A stretch of 64,000 nucleotides of DNA from Paenibacillus sp. CC-CFT747 (GTDB lineage: Bacteria > Bacillota > Bacilli > Paenibacillales > NBRC-103111). The notes beneath the pieces were generated by a model that had not been told where the DNA came from, made no database searches, and worked only from the letters and a program-made list of their open reading frames with translations. Numbering within the stretch: position 1 is the stretch's first letter; each line of letters opens with the position of its first letter. The stretch spans positions 1,183,001 through 1,247,000 of the forward strand of contig CP106741.1 in the NCBI GenBank assembly GCA_030323305.1. The letters are read 5' to 3'. The position numbers and the translations under genes were made by a program. Below, piece by piece: positions 9,518-21,644 of the stretch.

Positions 9518-9698
9518 ATGGCAGCTGATCTTCTCCCTCTCTTTAGTGACTAACCGCGTCTTCGAAAGAATATATGAAAATCTCTTTCGTCTTATTCGGG
9601 GAACGGCGGCAAAATTTATTTTATAAAAGTCGCCATGAGAAGTATGTCTAAATGTCGGGGCAAGCCTGCACTTTATTTGTCGGAAAACAACGAAAAAA

Positions 9699-9730
9699 AA
9701 CGCCGTTCCCGCTTGTGCGCACGGCGTTCT
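9699..9730 (-). terminator. Terminator of ung
   Basis: On the minus strand AACGCCGT pairs with ACGGCGTT followed by eight T residues, 12 bp after the ung stop. Confidence 0.8.
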
Positions 9731-9741
9731 AAGGTTAAGCG

Positions 9742-10415
9742 CTACAGGTCGGCGATACGCCAATCGATCTCACCCGCTCCGATTTTCTGCAGAAACTCGT
9801 TCGTGCGGGAGAAGGGGCGGCTTCCCAGGAATCCCCGGTGCGCGGAGAGGGGGCTCGGATGAGGCGAGCGGATGATGTGATGCTTCTCCGTATCGATCAG
9901 CTTCGTCTTCTCCTGGGCATTCGCGCCCCAGAGCAGGAAGACGACGGGCTCCTCCCGGCGGCTCACCGCCCGGATCACCTCATCGGTGAAGAGCTCCCAG
10001 CCTTTGCCCCGGTGGGAATTGGCGGCCCCGTCCCGGACGGTGAGGACCGTGTTCAGGAGCAGGACCCCCGTTTCGCCCATGGAACGAGATAGCCGTTATT
10101 GGGGACGGGAAGCCCCAGATCGGCGTGCAGCTCCTTGAAAATGTTCTGAAGCGAGGGCGGCACGGCCACTCCCGGCTTGACCGAGAAGCTGAGCCCGTGC
10201 GCCTGGTTCGGCCCGTGGTACGGGTCCTGGCCAAGAATGACGGCCTTCACCTCGCGGTAGGGCGTGAACTGCAGGGCCGAGAAAATATCGTGCATATCCG
10301 GATGGATGATCCGGGTGCGGTACTCTCCCTTAAGAAAGTCGCGGAGCTTGAGGTAATAGGGCTTCTTGAATTCCTCCCCTATCTGCTCCTGCCAATCCTG
10401 CGGCAAATCGGGCAT
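9742..10415 (-). CDS. ung: Uracil-DNA glycosylase, frameshifted as read
   Basis: Removes uracil from DNA at the start of base-excision repair. The family-1 motif [18 protein letters not shown] (catalytic Asp in GQDPYH) is at about residues 60-77, and the C-terminal DNA-binding motif reads [13 protein letters not shown]. Length after joining (about 224) is normal. The frame breaks at 10065-10069, where five Cs on the + strand should be six; adding one gives [16 protein letters not shown], which matches the family. ATG 10415 has GGAAGGAGAACG before it. Confidence 0.93.
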
Positions 10416-10510
10416 CGTTCTCCTTCCTTTCTGCTTCAGATAAGGCACACGTTACCTATTACCCTACTTTTTCACGGCCAATCGGACTTGGGGAAAGCTC
10501 CTTCCCGTTG

Positions 10511-10538
10511 AAAAAAGGCAGACCGGTTAAGGTCTGCC
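10511..10538 (-). terminator. Terminator of the CorC/HlyC-type gene
   Basis: GGCAGACC (10517-10524) and GGTCTGCC (10531-10538) form the stem; on the minus strand the hairpin is followed by six T residues, just past the stop at 10543. Confidence 0.85.
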
Positions 10539-10542
10539 CCGG

Positions 10543-11841
10543 TTATTCGGTTCGGCTTACCCGGATTTGGCTGATCCGCTTCTCATCGACTGCCTCCACC
10601 GTGAACACGAGGCCGTTGAAATCGATCTCCGGCTGCTCGCCCTCGGCGGGGATTCTTCCCAGCTGGCCCGTCAGAAAGCCGCTCAACGTGTCGTAGTCCT
10701 CATGGGGCAGCTCCATCTTGAGCAGCTCGTTCACCGTTCTCAGGGGCGTGAGTCCGCTGATCCGGTAAGTCCGCTCGTCGAGCTGTTCGATTTCGCTCTC
10801 TTCCTCGTCGTGCTCGTCGAAAATATTGCCTACGATCTCCTCCAGCAAATCCTCGATCGTGACGATTCCGCCCATGCCGCCGTATTCATCAATCGCCACC
10901 GCGAGATGAACCTTGTCCCTCTGCATTTCCTTAAACAGGTCATCGGCCGGCTTGGACATGGGAACGAAATAAGGAGGGCGCATAAGCTTCTCTACCTGAA
11001 AGCTTCCGGCTTTCCCTTCCTCGATGAAAGGAATGAGATCCTTGACGTGCAGAATCCCGATGATGTTGTCAACGTTCTCCTGATAGACCGGCAGCCGGGT
11101 GTACTGCTCTTCCTGAACCAGGCGGGCCACTTCCCCAAGCTTCGCATCATGCGGGAGACAGACGACATTCTTCCGGTGGGTGATGATATCGGAAACCGTG
11201 ATATTATCGAAATCAAAAATATTATTAATCATCATGCGTTCGGTTTCCTGAATGGCCCCGTTCTCATTGCCGACGTCGACCATCATGCGGATCTCTTCCT
11301 CCGTCACCTGCTCTTTGTCGGCATTCGGATCAACGCCGAACATCCGCACCAGCAGGTTGGTCGACAAGGTCAGCAGCTTGACGAACGGAGAGGCAATCTT
11401 CAACAGCAGCGTCAGCGGGGTCGCCGCAAACATGGCGATCGTCTCGGCCTTCTGCATCGCGAGCCGCTTCGGCACCAGCTCGCCCAGCACCAAGGTAAAG
11501 TAGGAAAGCACCAGGGTAATGACGATCAAGGAAATCGTCTCCAGCACGTTATCCGCCAAGGGAACCCCTGTGCTCTGGAGAAAATCAGCAAACCGGCCGG
11601 AGAAGTTCTCCGCCGCAAAAGCACTGGCCAGGAAGCCGGCCAGGGTAATTCCAATCTGGATGGTAGCGAGGAAACGGCTAGGCTCGCTAAGAAGATTCTG
11701 CAACAGTTTCGCTTTCTTGTGGCCTCCCTCCGCCATCGCTTTGATCTTGTTATCGTTCAGCGAGATCAAGGCGATTTCCGAAGCGGCAAAGAAAGCGTTC
11801 AACACAATCAACAGGATAAGAACCACGAATTCCATAGTCAA
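10543..11841 (-). CDS. Hemolysin/CorC family protein: CNNM membrane domain plus CBS pair
   Basis: Membrane protein of 432 residues. Residues 1-200 form the CNNM/DUF21 domain with hydrophobic helices (FVVLILLIVLNAFFAASEIALISL; FLATIQIGITLAGFLASAF; LVLGELVPKRLA). A CBS-domain pair (about 215-340, RKNVVCLPHDAKL...IAIDEYGGMGGIVTIEDLLEEIVG) and the CorC/HlyC C-terminal domain follow. Related proteins take part in Mg2+ or cobalt efflux, so a divalent-cation role is the best guess; the name hemolysin is historical. TTG 11841 is taken as start because GGAGGG lies six bases upstream; ATG 11835 is the alternative. Confidence 0.9.
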   Translation of the reverse strand: MTMEFVVLILLIVLNAFFAASEIALISLNDNKIKAMAEGGHKKAKLLQNLLSEPSRFLATIQIGITLAGFLASAFAAENFSGRFADFLQSTGVPLADNVLETISLIVITLVLSYFTLVLGELVPKRLAMQKAETIAMFAATPLTLLLKIASPFVKLLTLSTNLLVRMFGVDPNADKEQVTEEEIRMMVDVGNENGAIQETERMMINNIFDFDNITVSDIITHRKNVVCLPHDAKLGEVARLVQEEQYTRLPVYQENVDNIIGILHVKDLIPFIEEGKAGSFQVEKLMRPPYFVPMSKPADDLFKEMQRDKVHLAVAIDEYGGMGGIVTIEDLLEEIVGNIFDEHDEEESEIEQLDERTYRISGLTPLRTVNELLKMELPHEDYDTLSGFLTGQLGRIPAEGEQPEIDFNGLVFTVEAVDEKRISQIRVSRTE

Positions 11842-12283
11842 GCGTCACCCTCCACGTTTGGTTTGAATGCGACAAAAAACAAACGTCAAAGGGTTACAGC
11901 CGGAGATAATAGGAAATTTTGGCCGGACCTGCCGGCGATTGTGTTCGGCAACTATCGCCCTCTTCTCCCGGGTCATCGTCCATTACCGCTGCCACCTCCC
12001 CATCTGAATAGGTAAAGTATTTTATTCATTATATCGTGATTTCCGCCAAAAAAGAAGGAAAACAAACTTATACAAGGCTGCCGTCTATATTTGACAAGCC
12101 GCAGGCCGGGTCGTCAAACCGTTTGAACCCTAGCAACCTGCACTCCGGTCATATCCCCCCATATCAGTCCCCATTACTTTAGTCACTCCCTATTTATGAC
12201 TGGATGGACTGCCAGCACATGACTACCCGCCGCTATAATAAGGGACGTGAGATAGAAGCTTTCCAATCGGAGGGAGAAAAACA
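11842..12283. other. Intergenic region between divergent CorC-type and RND genes
   Basis: No gene supported in 442 bp. It holds the divergent promoters: a TTGACA at about 12090 and a TATAAT at about 12234 ahead of the RND gene, whose ribosome site is GGAGGGAGAAAAACA. A C-rich and T-rich stretch at about 12150-12200 has no recognised function. Confidence 0.5.
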
Positions 12284-15200
12284 ATGACTTGGTTCACAAA
12301 ATGGTCGTTCGGCAACAAAAGGGGGTCGGCCTGCTGGCCGCGATCGCGCTGCTCATCGGGGTATTCAGTTACACGACGCTGCCGATGGAGTTTATGCCGG
12401 AGGCGGATAATCCGCAAATTACGATTACAGCACTTGGACAAGGCAAAAACACCGAATTCATGGAAAAGAACGTCACCAAACCGATCGAGAATGCCGTCGG
12501 GCTCATAAAAGGCAAAACCGACATGTTCTCCACCTCGGGTGACGGTTATTCCAGCATCAACCTTAATTTCGACGGCAGCACCGACATGAAGGCGGCGACG
12601 CAGGAGGTCGAGAAAGCGGTCGGCCAGCTGCAGCTGCCGGAAGGCATCCGAAAGCCGTTTATCGTCCAGTTCAATACGTCGATGATCCCGATCTCGCAGC
12701 TTACGATTTCTTTTAAAGGAGAGGGACTGACGGATAAGAACATCGAGAAGGCCGAGAAAGAAATCCTGCCTGAGCTGCAAAAAGTGAAGGGCGCCGCGAG
12801 CGTGGCCTTGTACGGCAAAACCTCTCCACTTGTGATGGTAACGGCCGATCCGCAAAAGCTGGCCGAGAAGGGCGTCCCGCAACAGGCTCTCATGGGTGTG
12901 CTGCAGGGCAAAAACGTGTCCGCCTCCATCGGGGAACAGAATCTTGGCGGCAAAACCGGAAACGTCAACGTGGTTTCCGAAATCACCAGCGTCGATACGC
13001 TGAAAAAGCTGCAGGTCGTTCCGGGCGTCATGCTCCAGGATGTGGCTGCGGTTGAGCTGAAGACCGACAAGGAAAGCGTCACCCGCGCCAACGGCGAGGA
13101 TGTCCTGTACGCCGTGGTCACCAAAGAAGCGAGCGCCAACGCGGTGGACGTAGGAAACGGCGTCAAAGCGGCCGCCGAAAAACTGACCGCGGATTCGGAG
13201 AATGCCGAACTAAAGGTCGTATTCAGCACCTCGGACATGGTCGTCGATTCCGTCGACAGCATGATTCAGGAAGTGCTGATGGGAGCGCTTTTGCAACCGT
13301 GGTCATCCTGCTGTTCCTGCGCAACATCCGGGCGACGCTCATTACGATCGTCTCGATCCCGCTCTCGCTCGCCATTACGCTGTACCTGCTTGATCTTTCC
13401 GGCGTTACATTGAACATCATTACCCTGGGCGGCGTCGCGGTAGCCGTCGGACGTCTGGTCGACGACAGTATCGTCGTCATCGAGAATATTTACCGCCGTC
13501 TCCAGAAGGAACCGTTCTCCCGCGACATGATCCTCTCCGCCACGAAGGAAGTGTCGACGGCCATAACGTCGTCCACGATCGTTACCGTGTGCGTGTTCCT
13601 GCCGATGGGTCTGCTGCGCGGCGGCCTGCAAGCGTTCCTGCTGCCTTTTGCGCTGACGGTTACGTATTCCCTGCTTGCTTCCCTGCTCGTCGCGTTGACC
13701 GTCGTGCCGCTGCTGAGCTCGGCGCTGCTGCGCAAAACGGCGATGAAAGAGCACGAAGGCCCGAAATGGTTCACGAAATTCCTGCACTGGAACCTGCGCT
13801 TTAAATGGGTGACGCTGCTGCTTGCCGTAGTGATTTTCGCCGGTTCGATCGGAGCTTACTTTATGATGCCGAAAGCCGCCCTGGATACGTCCAGCACCGA
13901 CGCTGTTTTCGTTACCTTGAAATATCCGGGCGATACGCCTGTTGACCAGGTCATGGAAAAAGCGAAATCGCTCGAGAAGTTCATCATAGAGCAGAACGCA
14001 GGGGAAACCGTCATTCTCCAGGCCGGTAACTCCTCGGAAAATGCCAAATTCGGCCAGGTTTCCTCTCCGACGGAAGCCACCCTGACCGTTATCATGAAAA
14101 AAGACGTGGATGCCGAATCGTTTATCGAAGCCGTCCGCGCCCAAAAAGACAATTATGCCGGTGCGACGCTTTCCGCCAATCCGGGCGGCCTTATGGGGGC
14201 CGGCTCCACAACCGAGTATGTGGACATCATCGGTGACGACCTCGACGCGATCCGCAAGGTAGCCGACCAGGTAACCGCCGCCGTGAAACCGATCGAAGGC
14301 GTTCAGAAAGTCAGCACGAACATGGAAGAAACGAAACCGGTCTTCTCCTTCACGGTCGATCCTTCGCAGGCGAATGCCCAGGAAATTTCCATGCAGCTTG
14401 CCGGCATGCTGAACCCGATGCCAATCGGCCAGATCGACTTGAATGGGACCTCGTCCATGGTCATGCTGGATGCGATGCTGAAGCCGAAATCGGAAGCCGA
14501 TTTGAAGAACGCAACCATCCTATCGGCAACAGGACCGGTTCCGGTTACCAGCCTCGCGAAGTTCGAAGTGCGCCATGCACCGTCGCAGCTGTTCCACAAG
14601 GACGGCAAAACGTATATCCGCGTATCCGCCGAAGTCGACCCGAAAAAGGTTTCCGAAATCGGCGCAAGCATCAAAAATAAAGTCGAAGAGATCGAAGCGC
14701 CGAAAGGCGTCACCCTCGCTGCCGGCGGCGCTTCCGCTACGCAGTCCGGCGACTTTTCGGAGATTTTGAAGACCATGCTCGTCTCCATAGGTCTCGTTTA
14801 CCTGATCATGGTGCTGACATTTAAAACGCTCAGAGCTCCGTTCGCGATCATCATGTCCCTGCCGTTAGCCGCCATCGGCGCTATCCTGCTGCTGATGATT
14901 ACCGGCACGAGTCCCGACTTTACGGCTGCCTTCGGCGCCCTGATGCTGGTCGGTATCGTCGTGACGAACGCGATCGTCCTGATCGACCGCATCAAGCACA
15001 ACGAAATGCACATGACGATCCGCGAAGCGATTCTCGAGGCCGCAACAACCCGGATGCGCCCGATCGTCATGACGGCGGTCGCCACCATTTGCGCGATGCT
15101 GCCTCTCGTGTTCGGCCATTCCGTCTCAGGCGGTATGAACATCGTTTCGAAGAGCCTGGCCATCGTCGTTATCGGCGGCCTTGCTTCGGCAACGGTGCTG

Positions 15201-15299
15201 ACCCTGATTGTCATCCCGGCTCTTTACGAGCTGCTGTACTTCCGCAAATCCGCCAAGCAGCGCAATGCGGATGCCGCAGTGAAATCCTTGGCTGCATAA
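12284..15299 (+). CDS. RND family efflux transporter (AcrB/SwrC-like), frameshifted as read
   Basis: Proton-driven exporter of the HAE/SwrC type in the cytoplasmic membrane, about 1005 residues after joining. An N-terminal helix (VGLLAAIALLIGVFSYTTLP) is followed by the porter domain with LGQGKNTEFMEKNVTKPIENAV. The first helix bundle contains the proton-relay segment GVAVAVGRLVDDSIVVIENI (two Asp), and the second half ends GFGALMLVGIVVTNAIVLID-type helices. B. subtilis SwrC gives surfactin resistance; the substrate here is unknown. The frame breaks at 12321-12325 (GGGGG should be six) and near 13287 (GCG should be GCGG). Start ATG 12284 after GGAGGGAGAAAAACA. No membrane-fusion partner lies nearby. 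Confidence 0.9.
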
Positions 15300-15319
15300 C
15301 GGCAGCAGCCGAATAGAAA

Positions 15320-15361
15320 GAACCGCCGCTCGGAGGGTTTATCCTGGCTGGCGGTTCTTTT
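15320..15361 (+). terminator. Terminator after RND gene
   Basis: GAACCGCC and GGCGGTTC frame a short loop, followed by TTTTT. Confidence 0.8.
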
Positions 15362-15534
15362 GCGTTACCGGGAAGCGGCGGCGGCCTGGGTAGATTATTG
15401 TCTGAAAACTCTATCAATATCCGAACGATTATATTATAAAATATAAAATCGTTCGTTTTTCTCACTTTTTCCTCTTTTCATGGCCGGTCATTTACGCTAT
15501 ACTCGAAGGGAAAAACAAGTTTACCCGCAAAAGC

Positions 15535-15604
15535 CTCTCGTATAATAGCAGGAATGGGCCTGCAAGTCTCTACCCGGTCACCGGAAATGACCGGACTACG
15601 AGTG
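15535..15604 (+). ncRNA. Guanine riboswitch (purine aptamer)
   Basis: The P1 stem CTCGTA (15537-15542) pairs with TACGAG (15597-15602). Between them are TATAAT, a P2 stem GCAGG/CCTGC, the junction GTCTCTACC, and a P3 stem GGTC-ACCGGAAAT-GACC. The specificity position in GGACTACGAG is C, which marks guanine (or hypoxanthine) and not adenine. It controls xpt-pbuX, as in B. subtilis. Confidence 0.93.
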
Positions 15605-15605
15605 A

Positions 15606-17673
<2,068 letters not shown>

Positions 17674-17699
17674 GGCAGCAGCAATAATCTAAAAAAGTT

Positions 17700-17744
17700 C
17701 CAAAAAGTGCCGGGTGACATGGTTGTCATCCCGGCACTTTTTGG
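17700..17744 (+). terminator. Terminator of xpt-pbuX
   Basis: CCAAAAAGTGCCGGGTGAC pairs with GTCATCCCGGCACTTTTTGG around a short loop. The stem carries both A and T tracts, so it may work both ways. Confidence 0.9.
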
Positions 17745-17947
17745 TTGATTGCTGGATTTAATGCTTTCCCAAATAAACAAAGCTTCCCTAGTAGAATATA
17801 TCCCCTATAGGCTTCCTCACGGAAAAGACCTATCCTGGCAGGCCGCATGAATCAGTTCTTCCCAAAAGGAATAGCCTGGAGCCAAATCACGAAACCTTAC
17901 TCCATCATCACAGCCCCTATTGTAAATCCCAACGGAAGGCAGCCCGT

Positions 17948-18130
17948 TAACGAACCGCACAAAGCTTATTCCTCTCTATTCAGCCCCTGGCCGTTCTTAA
18001 CGAATCCTCTAGTCGCTAAATGGCCCGTTTTTCGCCAAAAAGGAGCCAAAGGGAGGAATAGGGATACCGCGATTCGTTAGAGTTTCCTCGAGGCCAATAT
18101 GGGGCTAATAAGGTTCTGAGGATTTGTTAG
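17948..18130. repeat. Dispersed tetrameric box element, copy A
   Basis: Boxes TAACGAACC (17948), TAACGAATC (17998), GATTCGTTA (18071) and GATTTGTTA (18121): the first two direct, the last two inverted, start-to-start spacing 50, 73 and 50. Between boxes 2 and 3, TCGCTAAATGGCCC mirrors the reverse strand. It lies between pbuX (+) and the heme-type membrane gene (-), which converge. The stretch 17745-17947 holds no gene I can support. Confidence 0.85.
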
Positions 18131-18212
18131 AATCCCTGCAACCGACTCTTGGCATAGGCAGCCCATCCCATGCTACCGACTCCTGGTGTGGCTAGCCAGA
18201 GCCCCGCCACCG

Positions 18213-18920
18213 TTAGACGGCGCCGGTTGGCTTGGCCGTCTTCTTGTCCAGCAGAGCCGCCGCTCCCCATACCGCGATCGTCGCCACAGCAGCTGCGATT
18301 GCGGAGCCGCCGGCATGAATCAGGAGGACCGGCACCCACAGCGTGGCCAGCACAAAATGCGCCCGCCGCATCGCCGGCTTCCGCACCTTCCGGTAAGCGT
18401 AGCCGTAGCCGGCAATGGCCAGGAGCAGGACAAACGCGGCAAGCCCCGTGTACATGTCCCGCTCCCCCAGCTTGGTGACCAGGTAGTAGCCGCCGTGCAC
18501 GGCGATAAGCGCAAGCGTCAGCCAGCCCGCGTACGTATGGACGGAATGCAGCAGCCGCCCGGCTTTCTTAAGGAGAAGCTGACGCGAACCGAGCCGGCGG
18601 CGGAAGCCGTACCAGCCGAAGCTGACCGCCCCGCTTGCGACGGCAAGCGTCCCCAGCAGCTTGAAGGGGCCTCCTTCTTCTTCCTCATGCCTCGGACGGA
18701 AAGTGCCCGGAGCTTGTCCTTCTCTTGAAGCGCCGAAGCCGTCCTTGGAGTTGGCGCCTTTCTCTTGAGCTCCTTGCCCCTGCGTTTGACTGCCTGTACG
18801 GCCTGAGGGAAGAGGGCGGTGTTTGGGAGCCGCCAGAAACAGGGACCCGCCGAGCAGCAGAAGGCTGACCGCGGCCGCCAATAGGGCGGGCCAGGGAAGA
18901 AGACGCGATGTATTGACCAT
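18213..18920 (-). CDS. Membrane protein with putative heme-binding histidines (cytochrome b561/ferric-reductase-like)
   Basis: Integral membrane protein of 235 residues. An N-terminal helix (PWPALLAAAVSLLLLGGSLF) is followed by a hydrophilic Gly/Arg/Glu-rich loop (about 30-85) and four more helices. Histidines fall in helix segments: LLHSVHTYAGWL, LIAVHGGYYLV, MRRAHFVLATLW and VPVLLIHAGG. Paired helix histidines of this type bind heme b in cytochrome b561 and ferric-reductase-like proteins, so electron transfer across the membrane is plausible but not shown. ATG 18920 follows AAAGGGG. Confidence 0.65.
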   Translation of the reverse strand: MVNTSRLLPWPALLAAAVSLLLLGGSLFLAAPKHRPLPSGRTGSQTQGQGAQEKGANSKDGFGASREGQAPGTFRPRHEEEEGGPFKLLGTLAVASGAVSFGWYGFRRRLGSRQLLLKKAGRLLHSVHTYAGWLTLALIAVHGGYYLVTKLGERDMYTGLAAFVLLLAIAGYGYAYRKVRKPAMRRAHFVLATLWVPVLLIHAGGSAIAAAVATIAVWGAAALLDKKTAKPTGAV

Positions 18921-19076
18921 GTGCAGGTATCCCCTTTCGTTATGGGTTCAGTATAACCGGCCAAGCTGAAAAAAAGATTAAAGAAGGAACGGAACGGGCC
19001 TCCCGCCGAATAAACCGGCCCCGTTAAACGCATAGTAAAAGAAGTGTTACACCTAAAAAACTAACGAGGTGAGCCC

Positions 19077-19727
19077 ATGACGACGAATCCTTCCAATCCC
19101 CAGCCCCAGCAAACCAAGGCCGCCGCTAAGCAGGTAGAGCTCGAGGCTGCACAAGCCGTTCAGCAGGTGCAGCAAACGGTCCAGCAGAACCAGCAGCAGG
19201 CCCAGCAGCTTCTTCAGCAAGCTCAGCAGCAAGCTGCTCAAACGCTTCAGCAGGCCCAGCAGCAAGCCCAGCAATCGGTGCAGCAGGCCGGGCAGCAGGT
19301 CAACCAGGCGCTTCAGCAAACGCAGCAGCAGGCCCAGCAGTTCGTGCAGCAGGCCGCTCAAGCCTTCCAGTCGGCTCAAACGTCCGAGCTGCTGGCCGGT
19401 CAAGCCCAGCAGGCCCAAATGGCCAGCATGCAGCAGCTCAACCAGGCTCAACAGAGCGTTAATCAAATCAACTCCGCCTTGCACCAGACGGCCAAGGCTC
19501 AAGCGGCCGGCATGACTGCCGCTGCCCCTGCCGCCTCCGCTTCCATGGCCAGCACGGCTGCACCTGCCGCCTCCGCCTCCATGGCCAGCACGGCTGCACC
19601 TCAAGCAGCTGACGTAGCGGTAGAAGCCGTAGAAGCCGTTGGAAAAGCGGCCGCAGCCGCGGCGGGAACCGTTGCGGGAGTGGCTGAAGCCGTCACGAAC
19701 CGTTTGACCGAGGATTCTGAGGAATAG
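19077..19727 (+). CDS. Gln/Ala-rich coiled-coil-like protein
   Basis: 216 residues, of which roughly residues 15-140 are almost entirely Gln, Ala, Val, Leu and Ser in irregular QQAQQ-type repeats with no proline, a pattern that predicts one long helix or coiled coil. A 12-residue repeat (PAASASMASTAA, 36 bp) occurs twice near 19533-19604, and an Ala/Val-rich helical tail follows. No signal peptide or membrane segment. Such proteins occur in sporulating Firmicutes, but I do not recognise the family; a structural or scaffold role is only a guess. ATG 19077 is preceded by CGAGGTGAGCCC. Confidence 0.75.
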   Translation: MTTNPSNPQPQQTKAAAKQVELEAAQAVQQVQQTVQQNQQQAQQLLQQAQQQAAQTLQQAQQQAQQSVQQAGQQVNQALQQTQQQAQQFVQQAAQAFQSAQTSELLAGQAQQAQMASMQQLNQAQQSVNQINSALHQTAKAQAAGMTAAAPAASASMASTAAPAASASMASTAAPQAADVAVEAVEAVGKAAAAAAGTVAGVAEAVTNRLTEDSEE

Positions 19728-19794
19728 CATTGCCTTTATCAGGTATTACCCAGCATCACTTTATACTCCTTTCCTCCTCTTGCCGCAGCACATG

Positions 19795-19818
19795 GAGGCC
19801 CGTTCCCCGGGCCTCTTT
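19795..19818 (+). terminator. Terminator after the Gln/Ala-rich gene
   Basis: GAGGCCCG and CGGGCCTC form an 8-bp stem, followed by TTTGT. Confidence 0.8.
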
Positions 19819-19984
19819 GTCGTACCCGCCGTGTCCTTCCCGCTCCTGACCTTCCATCTGATTCGTAAAACCGCTGCCTTTTCTCTGTAGATGATTCAAG
19901 CAGGGGAATAATTTGGTACTATTATCTTTAACATGGTTATAGGTTTATCAAGCTTAACAAATGACAGAAGGGAGTTGGAAGAGG

Positions 19985-20962
19985 ATGAATCAATTCAAGA
20001 TCTTTACCGGAACGGCCCACCGCGGGCTTGCCGAGGAAATCGCCGGCCGGCTGGGGATGGCCCTCGGGGATTTGACCTGCTCCCATTTCAGTGACGGGGA
20101 AATCCGGGTTGACCTGAACGAGACGGTCCGGGGCTTTCATGTGTTCCTCATCCAGCCCACGGCTCCGGCGGAAGGCCGGTCGGTCAACGATCACTTGATG
20201 GAGCTGATGATTATCGTCGACGCCATGCGTCGGGCCTCGGCGGATTCCATTACTCTGCTGGTCCCTTACTTCGGGTACGCCCGGCAGGACCGCAAGAACG
20301 GCACCCGTTCCCCCATCACCGCCAAGGTGGTGGCCCGGATGCTCGAAACCTCCGGCGTAAGCCGCATTCTGACTCTGGATCTGCATTCGGATCAGATCCA
20401 GGGCTTCGTGGACATCCCGATGGACAATTTGAACGCCACGGCCCTGATTGCCTCTTACCTGAACCGGCAGAAGCTGGACAACCCGGTTGTCGTCTCTCCC
20501 GACATGGGAGGAACGAAGAGGGCGAGCAAGCTGGCGCGGCTGATCCCCCAGGCTTCCATCGCCGTCATCGACAAGCGCCGGCCCCAGCCGAATGTGTCCG
20601 AGGTGCTGCACCTCGTCGGGGACGTAGCGGGCAAGACGGCCGTGATTATCGACGACATGATCGATACCGCGGGAACCATCGTCAACGCAGCGCAGGCTCT
20701 GAAGGATCGGGGCACGATAAGGGTCATCGTGGCCTGCACCCATCCGGTGCTGTCCGGTGAAGCGATAAGCCGGCTGAAAGCGGCTCCGGTGGACGAGGTC
20801 ATCGTCTGCAACACGATGGACATTCCGGAGGAGAAGCGTCTGGACAAGCTGACCGTCCTGTCCGTTGGCCCTCTCCTGGCCCAGGCCTTGACCCGAATCC
20901 ACAACAAAGAACCCCTCACGGAAATCATCGAGGGGAACATTGCGCTTGAAGAGCTGCCTTGA
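19985..20962 (+). CDS. prs: Ribose-phosphate pyrophosphokinase
   Basis: Makes PRPP from ribose-5-phosphate and ATP, feeding purine, pyrimidine, His and Trp synthesis. 325 residues with the family motifs FSDGEIRVDLNETVRG, VPYFGYARQDRK, the Asp/His site LTLDLHSDQIQGF, and the PRPP-binding loop VIIDDMIDTAGTI. ATG 19985 follows GAAGGGAGTTGG. The usual chromosomal partner (glmU) is not here, so this may be a second prs copy in the genome; that cannot be judged from the window. The stop is followed by a small inverted repeat AGCTGCCTT/AAGGCAGCT at 20950-20971. Confidence 0.93.
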   Translation: MNQFKIFTGTAHRGLAEEIAGRLGMALGDLTCSHFSDGEIRVDLNETVRGFHVFLIQPTAPAEGRSVNDHLMELMIIVDAMRRASADSITLLVPYFGYARQDRKNGTRSPITAKVVARMLETSGVSRILTLDLHSDQIQGFVDIPMDNLNATALIASYLNRQKLDNPVVVSPDMGGTKRASKLARLIPQASIAVIDKRRPQPNVSEVLHLVGDVAGKTAVIIDDMIDTAGTIVNAAQALKDRGTIRVIVACTHPVLSGEAISRLKAAPVDEVIVCNTMDIPEEKRLDKLTVLSVGPLLAQALTRIHNKEPLTEIIEGNIALEELP

Positions 20963-20969
20963 AGGCAGC

Positions 20970-21589
20970 TTATAAGCTTTCCAGAAGAGCCAAGGCCGCG
21001 AGGTGGGCCGGATAGAAGCTTCGCCACAGCCACGCAGGCACGTTACGCTTGTCCCACGCCTCGTAAACCTTCGGTCCATAGACGATCCCGAAGGTCGCAA
21101 AGAGGCTGAACAGCTGGATGGGGCCTCCTTTTCCGAGGAGGACGTACACCAGTGTGATGGCGAGATGAGCCAGCACCACCCTATCGGCCTTCAGGTAGTG
21201 ATAGATAAGCACCAGGGCCAAGCCGTAAGCACCGTAATCAAAATCGTAAAGCTCCATCAGGACTGCGAGGAGCAGCGTAAAGGGAGGGAAACCGTCCGGC
21301 TTTTCCGCTCCAGCAGGTAAAGGGCCAGCAGACATACATAGAGCGTCCCGATGGCGTTGATGCCGGTCTGCTTCAGGGCAAGCATATAGGGAAGCTGGGA
21401 TACGGCCGCGAGCAGCAGTAGCCGGGTCATGTAAGCTTTGACGCTGGAGGTATGCCGGTAGCCCCGTACGATAAAATAGGCGTAGATCGGAAAAGCCAGC
21501 CTCCCGATCACCCTCCAGCCTGGGCTTTCGGGAAAGTAGAGGAAGCCGATGTGGTCGATCAGCATCGTAAGCATCGCGACAATCTGCAT
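20970..21589 (-). CDS. TraX family membrane protein, frameshifted as read
   Basis: About 205 residues after joining, with some six hydrophobic helices. The opening MQIVAMLTMLIDHIGFLYFP is the TraX signature (Asp-His in the first helix), followed by RLAFPIYAYFIVRGY. In F plasmids TraX acetylates pilin; chromosomal Firmicute members are acyltransferase-fold proteins of unknown substrate. The frame breaks at 21301-21304: adding one A to AAAA on the minus strand gives ERKKPDGFPPFTLLLA. The gene is convergent with prs. Confidence 0.8.
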
Positions 21590-21644
21590 CTGGCTTCCCC
21601 TCCTTTTGAATGGTCGGATATTCTTCTGCCCTCGGCGGAATTCC

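Noticed and set aside
10567..12015. 482-codon + strand frame opposite the CorC-type gene
   Set aside because: Antisense shadow of a clear gene; no ribosome site and no plausible protein.
19053..19730. Leu/Gly-rich minus-strand frame opposite the Gln/Ala-rich gene
   Set aside because: Complement of CAG/GCC-rich codons gives CTG/GGC by necessity; the + strand has the ribosome site.
19937..21100. 387-codon minus-strand frame opposite prs
   Set aside because: prs has all its motifs in the other direction; the shadow has none.
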